From the NCBI GenBank assembly GCA_944323365.1, contig CALUSG010000058.1, positions 1 through 61,731 of the forward strand: a DNA stretch of 61,731 bases, read 5' to 3'. Below are positions 17,033-26,830 of this stretch, in pieces. The stretch comes from Candidatus Gastranaerophilales bacterium. Lineage in GTDB: Bacteria; Cyanobacteriota; Vampirovibrionia; Gastranaerophilales; Gastranaerophilaceae. A program made the translations under genes and the position numbers. The notes below the pieces were generated by a model that was given only the letters and a program-made list of their open reading frames with translations, searched no databases and had not been told where the DNA came from. Position 1 is the stretch's first letter, and each line of letters opens with the position of its first letter.

Positions 17033-17311
17033 ATGAACAAAGAAGAATTAGTACAAGAAATTGCAAAAAAAGCTAACGTTACACAAAAAGAAGCTTCAGA
17101 AGTTTTAAGTGCTTGGGTTGATACAATCCAAAAAACAGTATCTAAAGGTAAAAAAGTAACATTAGTTGGTTTTGGAACATTTGAACCACGTAAAAGAGCT
17201 GCTAGAATTGGCAGAAATCCTCAAACTGGTAAAGAGCTTAAAATTGCTGCAAAAACTGTTCCGGCATTTTCAGCAGGTAAAAAATTCAAAGAAGCTGTTA
17301 ACAAAAAATAG
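17033..17311 (+). CDS. hup: HU family nucleoid protein
   Basis: 92 residues. MNKEELVQEIAKKANVTQKE, the hinge GFGTFEPRKRAAR and GRNPQTGKELKI are typical of HU, a dimeric DNA-bending protein. Strong AAAGGAG Shine-Dalgarno, own promoter and terminator, so a monocistronic, highly expressed gene. Confidence 0.96.
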   Translation: MNKEELVQEIAKKANVTQKEASEVLSAWVDTIQKTVSKGKKVTLVGFGTFEPRKRAARIGRNPQTGKELKIAAKTVPAFSAGKKFKEAVNKK

Positions 17312-17316
17312 TTTCA

Positions 17317-17352
17317 CAAAAAGAGCGACTCTATATGGGCCGCTCTTTTTTT
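17317..17352. terminator. Bidirectional terminator between hup and accC
   Basis: Stem AAGAGCG / CGCTCTT (17321-17327 and 17341-17347) flanked by A-rich sequence on the left and nine or more T on the right, so it can work for hup (plus) and for accC (minus). Confidence 0.8.
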
Positions 17353-17377
17353 TTATTAATTTTTTTGGGGAAAATTT

Positions 17378-18730
17378 TTATTTTTTCCCTTTTCTTTTGT
17401 AATAATCTTCAATAAATCCGGTGTTAAAGTTTCCGCTGATGAACACTTCGTCTTCAACAATATCCTGATGGAACGGAATAGTTGTTTCAATACCGGTAAC
17501 TACATATTCTTTTAAGGCTCTATACATTCTTCTACGGGCTTCATTACGAGTTCTTCCCCAGCAGATTAACTTCCCTATCATAGAATCGTAGTAAGGCGGG
17601 ATTGAATAATCCTGATAAACATGTGAATCAACTCTAACACCGAAACCACCCGGTGTTACATAACCTGTAATTTGTCCGGGATTTGGCATAAAATCTTTTT
17701 CAGGATTTTCTGCATTAATTCGGCATTCTATAGCATGGCCTCTCAAAACAATTTCGTCTTGAGTAAAATCAAGTTTTTCACCTGCCGCAACCATAATTTG
17801 TTCACGTACCAAATCAACATTTGAAATCATTTCAGTTACGCAATGTTCAACTTGGATACGAGTATTCATTTCCATAAAATACCATTTACCGTCATGGTCA
17901 AGTAAAAATTCACAAGTTCCTGCACCTTCATAATTAATAGCTTTAGCGGCCCGAACAGCAGCAGCTCCCATTTCACGTCTTGTTTCTTCGTTAATAGCCG
18001 GAGAAGGAGCTTCTTCTATTAATTTTTGGTGACGACGCTGAATTGAACAGTCACGTTCCCCTAAATGAACCACGTTTCCGTATTGATCTGCAAGGATTTG
18101 TACTTCAATGTGGCGAGGATTTTCAAGATATTTTTCAGCATAAACATCAGGGTTGCCAAAGAAATTTTGAGCCTCTGATTGACATAAGTTCATGTTAGTT
18201 TCGACTTCGTCATCATTTCTTACAATTCTCATGCCTTTACCGCCGCCGCCTGCTGTTGCTTTTAGAATAATTGGATAGCCTGCTTGTTTTGCAAATGCTT
18301 TTACTTCTTCAGCAGTTTTTAAAATACCTGTTCCTGGAGTTACCGGAACATTATTTTCAATCATTGTTTTGCGTGCAGTGGCTTTGTCACCCATTTTGTG
18401 CATAGCTTCAGGTGTAGGACCAATAAATTTTATATTATGTTTTGCACAAATTTCAGCAAAATCAGCTCTTTCAGACATAAATCCGTATCCCGGGTGAATA
18501 GCATCAGCACCTGATACTAGAGCCGCCGAAATTATTGCGGGAATACTCAAATAACTTTGAGCACTGGCTGCTGGTCCTATGCAATATGCTTCTGTAGCCA
18601 GTCTTACGTGTAAAGAATTTGCATCAGCCTGGGAATATATTGCAACTGTCGGAATACCTATTTCTCTGCAGGCTCTTATAATTCTCACCGCAATTTCGCC
18701 ACGGTTTGCTATTAATACTTTTCTAAACAT
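17378..18730 (-). CDS. accC: Acetyl-CoA carboxylase, biotin carboxylase subunit
   Basis: 450 residues from [20 protein letters not shown]; a longer open frame upstream is not needed. ATP-dependent carboxylation of the biotin carried by AccB, first step of fatty acid synthesis. The ATP-grasp loop [29 protein letters not shown] and MNTRIQVEH are all present. Follows accB by 45 bases in the efp-accB-accC operon. AccA and AccD are not in the window. Confidence 0.97.
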   Translation of the reverse strand: MFRKVLIANRGEIAVRIIRACREIGIPTVAIYSQADANSLHVRLATEAYCIGPAASAQSYLSIPAIISAALVSGADAIHPGYGFMSERADFAEICAKHNIKFIGPTPEAMHKMGDKATARKTMIENNVPVTPGTGILKTAEEVKAFAKQAGYPIILKATAGGGGKGMRIVRNDDEVETNMNLCQSEAQNFFGNPDVYAEKYLENPRHIEVQILADQYGNVVHLGERDCSIQRRHQKLIEEAPSPAINEETRREMGAAAVRAAKAINYEGAGTCEFLLDHDGKWYFMEMNTRIQVEHCVTEMISNVDLVREQIMVAAGEKLDFTQDEIVLRGHAIECRINAENPEKDFMPNPGQITGYVTPGGFGVRVDSHVYQDYSIPPYYDSMIGKLICWGRTRNEARRRMYRALKEYVVTGIETTIPFHQDIVEDEVFISGNFNTGFIEDYYKRKGKK

Positions 18731-18775
18731 ATCCTTTTCCTTAACAAATAAGTGAGATTTATATCTCACTTATTA

Positions 18776-19213
18776 CTATTCTATATACATTAAAACTTGT
18801 CCAAATTCCACCGGCTGACCGTCTTCTACGCAAATTTCAATAACTTTGCCGGAAACTTCGGATTCTATTTCATTCATTAATTTCATAGCTTCAACAATGC
18901 AGACAACATCGCCTTTAGAAACAGTTTGACCTACTTCAACAAACGGTTTTGCATCAGGTGAAGGTGCTTTATAAAAAGTACCAACCATCGGAGATGTTAC
19001 GGGCTGACCTTTTTTAACTTCTTCTTGTTTTGCGGCAGGTTGAGCTGCAGGCTGTTGTACAACAGGAGCTGCCGGAAGTGCTGCTACCGGACCGGCTAAC
19101 AATTCTCTTCTGACTGTTATTGCTTGATTACCGTCTTCCAGAGAAATTTCTGTTAAACCTTTTGCCTCAATAATCTCTGCTAATTTTTCTATATATTCTG
19201 TATCAAATTTCAT
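18776..19213 (-). CDS. accB: Biotin carboxyl carrier protein
   Basis: 145 residues. An N-terminal helix region, an Ala/Pro/Gln-rich flexible linker (about 43-70) and a C-terminal biotinyl domain with the modification site [11 protein letters not shown] (Lys in AMKL). Pairs with AccC downstream. It starts 16 bases after efp, the same order as in cyanobacteria. Confidence 0.97.
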   Translation of the reverse strand: MKFDTEYIEKLAEIIEAKGLTEISLEDGNQAITVRRELLAGPVAALPAAPVVQQPAAQPAAKQEEVKKGQPVTSPMVGTFYKAPSPDAKPFVEVGQTVSKGDVVCIVEAMKLMNEIESEVSGKVIEICVEDGQPVEFGQVLMYIE

Positions 19214-19229
19214 ATTTGAGCCTTTCTTT

Positions 19230-19787
19230 TTAGCATCTGTCTAAATATTCATTTGTTCTAGTATCAACACGGATTTTGTCGCCGTTAGAGATAAAGAACG
19301 GAACGTTAACAACTGCACCTGTTTCAAGTGTAGCAGGTTTAGTACCGCCTTGAGCGGTATTTCCTTTTTCAGAAGGCGGAGTGTCAACAACTTCCAGCTC
19401 AACGTGTGCCGGAATATCAACGCCTATAATTCTAGAACCGTGCATTAATACTTGTACTATCATATTTTCTTTCAAGTATTTAACGCCGTCGCCTACTTGA
19501 GATTCATTTAATTGTAATTGTTCGTATGATTCCATATCCATCATAACGAATTCTTTGCCTTCTTTATATAAATATTGCATTTCACGTCTGTCAAGCATAG
19601 CTTTTGCAACTTTTTCACCGGCTCTGAAAGTTTTTTCAACAACCTGTCCTGTTTCAACGTTTTTAAGTTTTGATCTAACAAAAGCTGCACCTTTACCCGG
19701 CTTAACGTGCAAGAACTCAACCACTGACCATAGACCGTTGTCCAGCTCAAGTGTCAAGCCTGTTTTTAAGTCGTTTACTGAAATCAT
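19230..19787 (-). CDS. efp: Elongation factor P
   Basis: 185 residues from [27 protein letters not shown] precedes this ATG, so the longer open frame upstream is not used. Three beta-barrel domains; the tip loop carrying the modifiable residue is KPGKGAAFV (Lys type). Rescues ribosomes stalled at proline runs. First gene of the efp-accB-accC operon. Confidence 0.97.
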   Translation of the reverse strand: MISVNDLKTGLTLELDNGLWSVVEFLHVKPGKGAAFVRSKLKNVETGQVVEKTFRAGEKVAKAMLDRREMQYLYKEGKEFVMMDMESYEQLQLNESQVGDGVKYLKENMIVQVLMHGSRIIGVDIPAHVELEVVDTPPSEKGNTAQGGTKPATLETGAVVNVPFFISNGDKIRVDTRTNEYLDRC

Positions 19788-19907
19788 CGTTTTTTCCCCT
19801 TTTACTAAATTATCTTTCTTGATGATAACATAAAAATATAAAATTTCAAAGTGACTTAACAAAATGATATATTTGTCTGTAAGTTTTTATGATAAAATTA
19901 ATTTGAA

Positions 19908-20903
19908 ATGGCTAAAGGGCAGATTTATAAGATACATTCAGATTTTTATTACGTTGATGACGGCATAAAGTTTTGCGAATGCAAAATACGTGAAGTATTA
20001 AAAAAGCAGAAGCAAAAAATATTAACCGGAGATTATGTTGAATTTGACAGCGGGTATATTACTCAAATTTATCCGCGAAAAAATTTTATTACCCGTCCGA
20101 GTGCCGCAAATTTAGATCAGGTAATAGTTGTATCTGCTTTAAAAGAGCCGGATTTGGATTTTAAGCAGCTGAATCGATATTTGGCATTGGCTAAATATTA
20201 TAAAATAGATGCTGTTTTATGTTTCAATAAGGATGATTTATGCAGGGATAAGGCATTGGAAGACGAGATTATGCGTATATATAAACCATTGGGATATAAA
20301 ATAGTTTTTACATCGGCAAAAGAACATCAGGGACTTAATGAATTTGCTAAACTTTTAACTAATAAAATGAGTGTACTGTGCGGTACGTCAGGAGCCGGAA
20401 AAACCAGTTTGATTAATGCTTTAAATCCAAATTTAAACTTGCGGACAAAGCACGTAAGTGATAAACTCCGGCGTGGAACTCATACAACACGCCATTGCGA
20501 AATTGTCAAAATTAATGAAAATTCTAAAATAGTTGATACGCCCGGGTTTAGTAATGTAAAATTTGATTTTTTGATGCCAAAAGATGTGGATTTGCTTTTT
20601 GATGATATAGCCTGCTATAGCGAAAAATGTAAATACAGTGACTGCCTGCATATTAACGAAGACGGCTGTAATGTTTTAAAAAATCTTGATAAAATAGATT
20701 CATCAAGATATGAAAGTTATTTGGACTTTGTTAAGGAAGCAAAAGTTTATAAAGAAAAAATTAAATATGAGGGTAAAAAGCAGGAAACATCTAAAAAAAT
20801 AGTACATAACAAACATATTGCAAAAATTAGTGATAAAAAAAGACAAAGTGCAAGAAATAATTTGAAACAATTTGTATATAAGGAAATAGAAAACGATGAA
20901 TAA
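19908..20903 (+). CDS. rsgA: Ribosome small subunit-dependent GTPase A
   Basis: 331 residues. OB-fold N-terminus, circularly permuted GTPase (NKDD, then CGTSGAGKTSLINAL, then DTPGFSN) and a zinc-binding C-terminal knuckle (CYSEKCKYSDCLH then C). Checks 30S maturation. It has about 45 extra Lys-rich residues at the C-terminus compared with common forms. TAAAAT lies 9 bases before the ATG with no Shine-Dalgarno, so the leader is very short. Overlaps the next gene by 8 bases. Confidence 0.95.
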   Translation: MAKGQIYKIHSDFYYVDDGIKFCECKIREVLKKQKQKILTGDYVEFDSGYITQIYPRKNFITRPSAANLDQVIVVSALKEPDLDFKQLNRYLALAKYYKIDAVLCFNKDDLCRDKALEDEIMRIYKPLGYKIVFTSAKEHQGLNEFAKLLTNKMSVLCGTSGAGKTSLINALNPNLNLRTKHVSDKLRRGTHTTRHCEIVKINENSKIVDTPGFSNVKFDFLMPKDVDLLFDDIACYSEKCKYSDCLHINEDGCNVLKNLDKIDSSRYESYLDFVKEAKVYKEKIKYEGKKQETSKKIVHNKHIAKISDKKRQSARNNLKQFVYKEIENDE

Positions 20904-21750
20904 CATGATTAATTTGGTCAATGAAAACCTGGAAAAGTATATGGAAATTGTGTATCCTGAAGATTTATTTAAATCAATGAGATATACTGTTCTTTTGCCC
21001 GGTAAAAGGTTAAGACCTGTTATGTGTTTGGAAACATGCCGTATGAAAGGCGGTAATATAGAGGATGCAATGCCGACTGCTTGTGCTATAGAGATGCTGC
21101 ATGCTCAAACATTAATTCATGACGATTTACCTTGTATGGATAATGATGATTACAGACGCGGGAAACTTTCAAATCATAAAGTTTTTGGCGAGGCTGTTGC
21201 GGTTTTAGCTGGTGATGCACTTTTAACTTTTGCCCCGCAGGTTATTGCTAAATTTTCTCAAAATCTTTCTCCTCAAACTGTTTTAAGAGTTTTGAACGAA
21301 TATTTTACATATGCCGGAGCTTATGGAGTTATAGCAGGACAGGTGATTGATATTGAAAGTGAAAAAGGAAATGTTTCAGGTGATAAAAAATCTGTTTTAG
21401 AATATATTCATACTCATAAAACAGCCGATTTGTTTAAACTTTCAATGAGAACAGGGGCTATAATTGCAGGAGAAGATGATTTGGAAGATGTAACTCAATT
21501 TGCTCAGACTCTCGGGTTTGCTTTCCAAATCGCTGATGATATTCTTGATGAAATTTCAACATTTGAAGAAATGGGTAAAACTATCGGTAAAGATAAAACT
21601 GCTGAAAAGCTGACATACGTAAGCCTTTACGGATTGGATAATGCAAAATGTAAACTGGCTTGCCTTCTTGATGAATGTTATGATAAAATTCAAGAGTCAC
21701 GCATTTTTAAAGAAATTATTGACGGTATAAAAAAGAGAGTAGGAATCTAA
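20896..21750 (+). CDS. ispA: Polyprenyl (farnesyl/geranylgeranyl) diphosphate synthase
   Basis: 284 residues. LLPGKRLRPVM, the first Asp-rich motif LIHDDLPCMDNDD, GDALLT and the second motif FQIADDILDE define a trans-isoprenyl diphosphate synthase of short-chain length. Exact chain length cannot be read safely. Translated from inside the end of rsgA; overlaps the next gene by one base (TAATG). Confidence 0.92.
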   Translation: MNNMINLVNENLEKYMEIVYPEDLFKSMRYTVLLPGKRLRPVMCLETCRMKGGNIEDAMPTACAIEMLHAQTLIHDDLPCMDNDDYRRGKLSNHKVFGEAVAVLAGDALLTFAPQVIAKFSQNLSPQTVLRVLNEYFTYAGAYGVIAGQVIDIESEKGNVSGDKKSVLEYIHTHKTADLFKLSMRTGAIIAGEDDLEDVTQFAQTLGFAFQIADDILDEISTFEEMGKTIGKDKTAEKLTYVSLYGLDNAKCKLACLLDECYDKIQESRIFKEIIDGIKKRVGI

Positions 21751-22217
21751 TGAATATTATTAACACCGGTTATGAGGCATTATTGAGCGGAATTATTGCA
21801 GCTTTTTTGGCACAGGTAATAAAATTTTGCTTGTTTACAATAAAAAATAAAAAAATTAATTTTAAAATTTTCACGACAACCGGCGGTATGCCGAGTTCTC
21901 ATTCTGCAGGAGTTATGGGCTTGAGTGCTTCAGTAGGAATAATTGCAGGATTCAGCTCTTTAATTTTTGCAGTAGCATTGGGCTATGCACTTATTGTTAT
22001 GTATGATGCTGCCGGACTTAGACGTGCGGCAGGCAAAACAGCAGCCTGTCTTAACCGTATGATGGACGATTTTTATAAGCATGATTTGCAGGCTGTTGGC
22101 GGAAAACTTAAAGAACTCCTCGGACATACTCCGCTTGAGGTCGTTGCAGGAGCTTTGTTCGGCATTTTATTCGCTTTCGCTTTTCATGCGTTTCTTTTAA
22201 ATTATATGCTTGCATAA
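21750..22217 (+). CDS. Divergent PAP2 (DUF212/YuiD-like) membrane protein
   Basis: 155 residues with three or four hydrophobic segments and the motif TTTGGMPSSHSAGVMGL, a PAP2-like phosphatase signature, and MYDAAGLRRAAGKTA. The family is related to vanadium haloperoxidase/lipid phosphatase folds; its substrate is unknown. Directly coupled to the prenyl synthase, which hints at work on polyprenyl phosphates (inference). Confidence 0.85.
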   Translation: MNIINTGYEALLSGIIAAFLAQVIKFCLFTIKNKKINFKIFTTTGGMPSSHSAGVMGLSASVGIIAGFSSLIFAVALGYALIVMYDAAGLRRAAGKTAACLNRMMDDFYKHDLQAVGGKLKELLGHTPLEVVAGALFGILFAFAFHAFLLNYMLA

Positions 22218-22266
22218 TAAAAATCTTTGTGTATAATATAAATTATTAAGGGTTTATAGTATAAAC
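22210..22266 (+). promoter_or_regulatory. Promoter and palindromic operator candidate of the SNF2 gene
   Basis: TTGCAT (22210-22215), 16-base spacer, TATAAT (22232-22237). The predicted start is followed by a perfect 15-base palindrome GTTTATA-G-TATAAAC (22252-22266), placed where a repressor could block RNA polymerase or where a weak RNA hairpin could form. The -35 box overlaps the stop of the previous gene. Confidence 0.5.
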
Positions 22267-22300
22267 TATATCCGCTAAACAGGAAGATTAAACTCCCGAT

Positions 22301-25300
22301 ATGGAATTCAATTATAAGTATATAAAAGAGCGTGCAAGTGCCGGTAGTTGGCGACGTGGCTATGAATATCATTTAAAAGACATGGTATTTGATACATACC
22401 CTGAGAAAAATTTTTACATGGGAAAAGTCAAGGGGAATTTTCAAGACCATTACAATACTGATTTGATTTTTAAGAAAAATGGTGTAACTGCCCGCTGTAA
22501 TTGCCCGCTAAAAGAAGAATGGTGTAAGCATGCTGTTGCCGTGGCATTGAAGGCAATTGATGAACATGCTTATGAGGACTGGCTTGAAACTAAATTCGGT
22601 ATTGAAACTGATTTCCCTGATGAAAATACTGCTTTGACTGAGCCGCCTAAAGGTAATTATATTTTCCATTTTAACCCTAAAAGAAAAGCCAACTTCTTTT
22701 CTATACTTGTTATGTCACGTGAAACCGGCAAGGTTGTCCGGCAAATCGAACCTATTTTAAGAAATCTTATCGAAGCACAAAAACAAGATAAAAATTTTGA
22801 ACTTAATAATACTCAAAAAGTCGAAATTAATATTTTAAAAGAACTTTTAAAAATTTCCAGACAAGACAAAAAGGCAGGATGGTATGATATTCCGATTACA
22901 AAATTCGGACCTATGTTTACGCTTTTGTCTTTTGCGGATGAAGTTTTAGATGAAAAAACAAAACAAAGATTAAAGTTTACCGACAAAGAATGGCAGCTTG
23001 TTTTATATGTAAACAGCTCTCAAGCCGGTACTATTATGCTGTCCTTGGAATGGCAAAGACCGGATAAAGACGACGTTTATCCGTTTGAGGAAGTCCGCTA
23101 CTTTTCAAGACATTTGAAATGGGGCAGGTACAAAAATATCATTTTCCCTACAAATATTGCAATGCAGTCTATTCCTCAAAATCTTTTAAAATCAACATTT
23201 ACTGATTTAAAAGATGCGGAAGGCGGCAAGTTTATTTATGAAGAACTGCCAAAACTCCGTGAGATTATGGATGTTAGAATAGCGGAAAATATTTCAAAAT
23301 TAATGCTTGAAGAACGTCCTCCGTTAAATATTGTAACCATGGGAATTGATTATGATCAGTCGCTAAAAGCAGCGTTAGAGTTTGAATATGACGGGGTAAG
23401 AGTACCATTTTCAAAATCTGCCGGCGAAAAATCTCCTTATATTACTATTAAAAAACCTGATGAGGATTTGATTTACTGGGTTAAACGTAACTATAAACAC
23501 GAAATAGAAGCGTACAATATGCTTTTGGCCTGTAAATTTGTGCCTATGCAGACTAATAATTTGGCATTAGAAAAAGAAAATGCAATAGATTTTTACAATT
23601 ATTATATCAAGCAGGCCGGTGAGGGCTGGAAATTTATTGAAAAAGATGATATGAACTTTTTCAAAATTCTTGATGATCCGTTCAAACTTTGTGCAGAAAT
23701 TAAATTTAGCGAAGAAGTTCAAGACAGTTTTGAGGTGCACATTTTGGGCAAAGTCGGCGAAGAAATAATAAATTTTGACGATATTTATGAAACAATTCAA
23801 AGCGGCGAAAAATATGCAAGAATAAGGAGCTTAGGTTTTGTTGAATATCCTGCTCAAAATATTTACGCAATGATGAGAGCGTTCAATTCTTTTGATGTAT
23901 ATAGAACGCCTGATAACAGATTTACTGTAAAAACATACCGTGCAGGATTGATTAATGAACTTAAAAACCTCGGAGTTGAGCTTATATTAAGCGAAGATTT
24001 TGAGAGATTCTGGCAGCAGATGTCAACATTCTCAACCTCAGAAGATTTAAAACTTCCCGAAGGCATACACGCAGAATTTCGTGAATACCAAACAAAAGGT
24101 TTTGGTTGGTTATGGTTTATGTATAAATACGGATTAAACGGAATTTTAGCGGATGATATGGGGCTTGGTAAGACATTACAGGCATTGACGGCAGTGCAAA
24201 AAGCCAAAGAAGAAGACGGCCTTATGCCAACGCTCGTTATTTGTCCTACAACTGTTGTGTTTAACTGGGAAGCTGAAATCCAAAAATTCGCTCCTACATT
24301 GAGCTGTTTGAAACTTGCAGGTGTAGAACGAAAACAGATGTTTAAAGAAATTCCAAATTATGATGTAGTTATTACAAGTTATGCTCTTGTAAGACGTGAT
24401 GTTGAAAAATTAAAAAATATCAACTTTAGATACATAATTTTGGATGAATCACAAAATATTAAAAATGCTATGTCGCAAACGGCTCAAGCGGTTAAGAAAC
24501 TTCAATCGCAGCATAAATTGGCACTTTCAGGTACTCCGATTGAAAATAAGCTTGAAGAATTATGGTCTGTATTTGACTTTTTGATGCCGGGATTTTTGTT
24601 CAGCATGGCAGATTTTAATTACAGATATGTGAACCCGATTATGGAAAGACAGGATAAAACGGTTGAAAAACGTTTAAAATTACAGATTTATCCGTTTATT
24701 TTACGTCGTATGAAACGTGATGTTGCTAAAGACTTGCCGGATAAAGTAGAAAACATTGCTTACTGTGAGCTTACAGATGAGCAAAGAGATTTTTATCTTC
24801 AAGTTTTGGACAGTACAAAAGAAGAATTATTCAAAAGTATCGAACAAAATGGTTTGGAAAAAAGCAGGCTTTCTATTTTCTCAGCATTGCTCAGATTACG
24901 TCAAATATGCTGTCACCCAAGGCTTTATGATAAAGAAAACGTTAAAAACATTATATCATCAGGCAAGTTTGAAAAACTTAAATCTATGCTTGAAGAAATT
25001 ATCTCAGAAGGTCATAGAGTACTGTTATTCAGCCAATTTGTTGACATGCTTGATATCGTAAAAGCCTGGCTTGAACGTGAAGGCATTGACTATGAATATT
25101 TGACAGGAAAAACAAAAGATCGTCAGGCTGCTGTTGAAAGATTTAATTCAACACCGTCAATTCCTATATTCTTGATAAGTTTGAAAGCCGGCGGAACAGG
25201 TTTGAACTTGACCGGAGCTGATTACGTAATTCATTATGACCCTTGGTGGAACCCTGCTGTCGAAGATCAGGCTACTGACAGAGCTTATCGTATTGGTCAA

Positions 25301-25471
25301 ACTAAAAAAGTCTTTGTATACAGGCTTATTACCAAAAATACTGTTGAAGAAAAAATTCAAAAGCTTAAAACTATCAAACGTAATCTTGTAGACAGTGTAA
25401 TCTCTGTTGACAGAAATATTACTAAATCACTTACTATGGACGATTTGAAAGAAATTTTCTCAGTTGATTAG
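22301..25471 (+). CDS. SWIM zinc-finger SNF2-family helicase
   Basis: 1056 residues. An N-terminal SWIM finger (CNCPLKEEWCKH, about residue 66-77), a long middle domain, and a SNF2/Swi2 ATPase: Walker A DDMGLGKTLQAL near 616, LDESQ, SGTPIEN, LFSQFVDMLD, and motif VI DRAYRIGQTKKVFVYRL. Related to bacterial RapA-like/HepA-like proteins that move along DNA or act on RNA polymerase; the exact role is unknown. Own promoter with a palindrome downstream. Convergent with the MFS gene, 1-base gap. Confidence 0.92.
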   Translation: MEFNYKYIKERASAGSWRRGYEYHLKDMVFDTYPEKNFYMGKVKGNFQDHYNTDLIFKKNGVTARCNCPLKEEWCKHAVAVALKAIDEHAYEDWLETKFGIETDFPDENTALTEPPKGNYIFHFNPKRKANFFSILVMSRETGKVVRQIEPILRNLIEAQKQDKNFELNNTQKVEINILKELLKISRQDKKAGWYDIPITKFGPMFTLLSFADEVLDEKTKQRLKFTDKEWQLVLYVNSSQAGTIMLSLEWQRPDKDDVYPFEEVRYFSRHLKWGRYKNIIFPTNIAMQSIPQNLLKSTFTDLKDAEGGKFIYEELPKLREIMDVRIAENISKLMLEERPPLNIVTMGIDYDQSLKAALEFEYDGVRVPFSKSAGEKSPYITIKKPDEDLIYWVKRNYKHEIEAYNMLLACKFVPMQTNNLALEKENAIDFYNYYIKQAGEGWKFIEKDDMNFFKILDDPFKLCAEIKFSEEVQDSFEVHILGKVGEEIINFDDIYETIQSGEKYARIRSLGFVEYPAQNIYAMMRAFNSFDVYRTPDNRFTVKTYRAGLINELKNLGVELILSEDFERFWQQMSTFSTSEDLKLPEGIHAEFREYQTKGFGWLWFMYKYGLNGILADDMGLGKTLQALTAVQKAKEEDGLMPTLVICPTTVVFNWEAEIQKFAPTLSCLKLAGVERKQMFKEIPNYDVVITSYALVRRDVEKLKNINFRYIILDESQNIKNAMSQTAQAVKKLQSQHKLALSGTPIENKLEELWSVFDFLMPGFLFSMADFNYRYVNPIMERQDKTVEKRLKLQIYPFILRRMKRDVAKDLPDKVENIAYCELTDEQRDFYLQVLDSTKEELFKSIEQNGLEKSRLSIFSALLRLRQICCHPRLYDKENVKNIISSGKFEKLKSMLEEIISEGHRVLLFSQFVDMLDIVKAWLEREGIDYEYLTGKTKDRQAAVERFNSTPSIPIFLISLKAGGTGLNLTGADYVIHYDPWWNPAVEDQATDRAYRIGQTKKVFVYRLITKNTVEEKIQKLKTIKRNLVDSVISVDRNITKSLTMDDLKEIFSVD

Positions 25472-25472
25472 T

Positions 25473-26816
25473 TTATTCTTTTACTGAATAAGTGATTAAA
25501 GCCGCAATAGACAAACATACAGCTCCGACTATAAAGGCATATTCCCAGTGATAGTTGACTAAGTTTTCACCTGCAGTAAAAATACATTTTGAAATAAACC
25601 AGGCAACAAGAGTACATACGAATACCTGCGGACCTGCTATAAAAATATTGAATATTCCCATAACAGAACCTTCCGTCCCTTTTTTAATATATCGTGACAG
25701 CATTGCAAAAGGCAATGCACAAATACTTGCCCAGCCTATACCGGCCAATCCCATTAAAAACATTACTGAATTAATACTTTTTGCAAATGCCATGCCTAAA
25801 TATGCCAAAATCATTGTTATAAGTGAAATGATATGTACTTTTTTATTCCCGTATTTACCTGCTAAAATTCCGATTGGTATGGCTACCAAAAAACAAATTA
25901 AGTTGAATATAGCAAAACATACTGATGAAAAGTTTGTCCCCTGAACAACAGTGTCTTCATATAAAACCTTTACGCTTTCTGCGGCGGTTGTTAAATCAGG
26001 CACTTGAAATAAAGTGTGTACTGAATACTGGGTAAAAAATATCAGCATACACATTGTTCCTATCCAGGTAAAAAATTGCATAATACATATTTTTGAAACT
26101 TCAGGAGATAATGCAAAAAATTCTTTGAGAGCAGTCCAAAAATTTTGTTTATCTGCCGTGTTTTTTTCAATTTTTAAATTAGGTTCCTTAATCCAAAAAC
26201 AAGTCCATAACATGCCTAAAGTAAATGCCAGTGCAGCCATAATAAATTGGGCCGTAATAGACATTTGATAATGAAACGCCCAGTTTAAAAACGGTGCAGT
26301 ACCCGCAGCAACAACAGAACCTAAACCAATAGCAAGACTTATATATGAATTAGCAACAGAATGTTGTTCGCCAGGAACGACATCAGGGATTAATGCTCTA
26401 TAAGGCCCCTGTGCAACATTAATACATGCATCTATAATCCATATCATGATTGCAGCGACAAATAAACCTGCCCATATCGGAAATTCAATACCTGTAAGGC
26501 TTTCTAAGTAAATGGCAACATTTTGTGAATTAGGAAAAATCCAGAGAGCGATACTTGCGATAATAGCCCCGCCTAAAAGATAAGGCCGTCTTCTGCCAAA
26601 TGGAGAAACAGTATTATCACTTAATGCTCCGACTAAAGGTTGTACCACCATACCGGTAAATGGCCCTGCCAGCCATATTAATCCGTATAAAAAAGGCGAT
26701 GCTCCTAAGCTTTCAGTCACAGGACCCGATAAAATAATCCTCATCTGCCAGGCAAATTGAAGCCCAAAAAAGCCTAACGCAAAATTTAAAAATTGTACGG
26801 TATTAAATCTCTTCAA
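25473..26816 (-). CDS. MFS transporter, SLC45/sucrose-transporter-like
   Basis: 447 residues, about 12 membrane helices. The signatures GPFTGMVVQPLVGALSDN and FGRRRPYLLGG are those of MFS proteins related to SLC45/plant sucrose carriers or GPH-type sugar:cation symporters. WIIDACINVAQGPYRALIPD is another family segment. Substrate not known; a sugar or glycoside is the best guess. Starts 15 bases after pyrG, probably co-transcribed. Confidence 0.85.
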   Translation of the reverse strand: MKRFNTVQFLNFALGFFGLQFAWQMRIILSGPVTESLGASPFLYGLIWLAGPFTGMVVQPLVGALSDNTVSPFGRRRPYLLGGAIIASIALWIFPNSQNVAIYLESLTGIEFPIWAGLFVAAIMIWIIDACINVAQGPYRALIPDVVPGEQHSVANSYISLAIGLGSVVAAGTAPFLNWAFHYQMSITAQFIMAALAFTLGMLWTCFWIKEPNLKIEKNTADKQNFWTALKEFFALSPEVSKICIMQFFTWIGTMCMLIFFTQYSVHTLFQVPDLTTAAESVKVLYEDTVVQGTNFSSVCFAIFNLICFLVAIPIGILAGKYGNKKVHIISLITMILAYLGMAFAKSINSVMFLMGLAGIGWASICALPFAMLSRYIKKGTEGSVMGIFNIFIAGPQVFVCTLVAWFISKCIFTAGENLVNYHWEYAFIVGAVCLSIAALITYSVKE

Positions 26817-26830
26817 AATTAATTCTCCAA

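Noticed and set aside
20896-20904. Frameshift between rsgA and ispA
   Set aside because: Both proteins are complete; the 8-base overlap is ordinary coupling.
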